Source: Candidatus Spechtbacteria bacterium
GTDB lineage: Bacteria > Patescibacteriota > Minisyncoccia > Spechtbacterales > JACPHP01
Assembly (NCBI GenBank): GCA_016188605.1
Contig: JACPHP010000008.1
Coordinates: forward strand, 1 to 48,731
DNA length: 48,731 nt
Reading direction: 5' to 3'
Positions 48,657-48,731 of the stretch are shown here, one piece after another. The notes under the pieces were generated by a model that was not told where the DNA came from, ran no database searches, and saw only the letters and a list, made by a program, of their open reading frames with translations. Position 1 is the stretch's first letter. Every line of letters starts with the position of its first letter. The position numbers and the translations under genes are program-made.

Positions 48657-48731
48657 CATAGGAGTCCGGCATACCAAGAGCAGTCATGATATTCAATGCC
48701 TTGCAGCGTAGGAATAGCTGGACTCGTTGAT
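48650..48731 (-). CDS. Possible C-terminal end of a minus-strand gene
   Basis: A minus-strand frame open from the window edge encodes STSPAIPTLQGIEYHDCSWY, AGLLCC and stops at TGA. Only 26 codons are visible, so this is a guess; the sequence beyond the window would settle it. Confidence 0.25.
   Translation of the reverse strand, partial: STSPAIPTLQGIEYHDCSWYAGLLCC

Overview
The window looks like a chromosomal segment of a Candidate Phyla Radiation (Patescibacteria) bacterium, most likely a Parcubacterium. The reasons are a type IV pilus cluster, a complete GatCAB amidotransferase, small or domain-poor core proteins (PheT without its OB domain, ThrS without TGS), a DUF5667 coiled-coil exported protein, L11 without an adjacent L1 gene, tRNA-Met genes without encoded CCA, and core genes that almost never have a Shine-Dalgarno sequence. 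The lineage is inferred from gene content and style; there is no rRNA in the window.

Layout: 1-4126 encodes type IV pseudopilins and the prepilin peptidase. 4178-9076 holds ligA, gatC, gatA and a membrane-anchored hypothetical. 9140-12110 (minus strand) carries tRNA-Asp, tRNA-Met(CAT) and initiator tRNA, a LOG-like nucleotide-binding protein, a GIY-YIG protein, several tiny Cys-rich or charged proteins, and a well-structured candidate small RNA at 10705-10873. 12292-18092 has a small membrane protein, pheST and gyrB. 18114-20411 is an AT-rich accessory island ending in a three-gene module with a caspase-fold-like protein. 20639-22107 is secE-nusG-rplK. 22203-25943 is a dTMP-supply cluster (dCMP deaminase-dUTPase fusion, tmk, a double-length ThyX-like protein). 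Then come gatB, folD, glyA, an amidohydrolase, miaA, the DUF5667 protein, thrS and dnaE. 46803-48515 is rpmF-nusB-rnc.

The most unusual material lies at 30200-31600 and 41640-46640. Four promoters with a perfect TTGACA-17 bp-TATAAT core, two of them identical over about 39 bp, each start a transcript made almost entirely of consecutive, mostly perfect, sequence-unrelated hairpins. In the second region the hairpins alternate with GC-rich genes (a small Gly/Arg/Pro-rich membrane protein, a CCA-adding enzyme, an Arg-rich peptide, and a gene broken by an in-frame amber). Two recurring RNA-like modules separate these genes: an 'L-element' (hairpin plus strong Shine-Dalgarno just before the start codon) and a 'C-element' (inverted repeat CATCAAA/TTTGATG followed by GGTTCTTAAACAAAAA). 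An oppositely oriented hicBA toxin-antitoxin pair sits in one unit. The whole resembles a cassette array held together by RNA hairpins; I recognise no described system with this architecture.

A second theme is palindrome invasion. At least five palindromic or dispersed-repeat families lie in frame inside conserved housekeeping genes (thyX, miaA, the LOG-like gene, gyrB, gatA, folD, thrS, dnaE, pheS), as Rickettsia palindromic elements do. The CCCCGT...ACGGGG family is read in the same frame wherever it is translated. Other families of long imperfect inverted repeats fill the gaps just upstream of core genes. Core genes lack Shine-Dalgarno sequences, while genes in the hairpin-rich accessory regions have strong ones.
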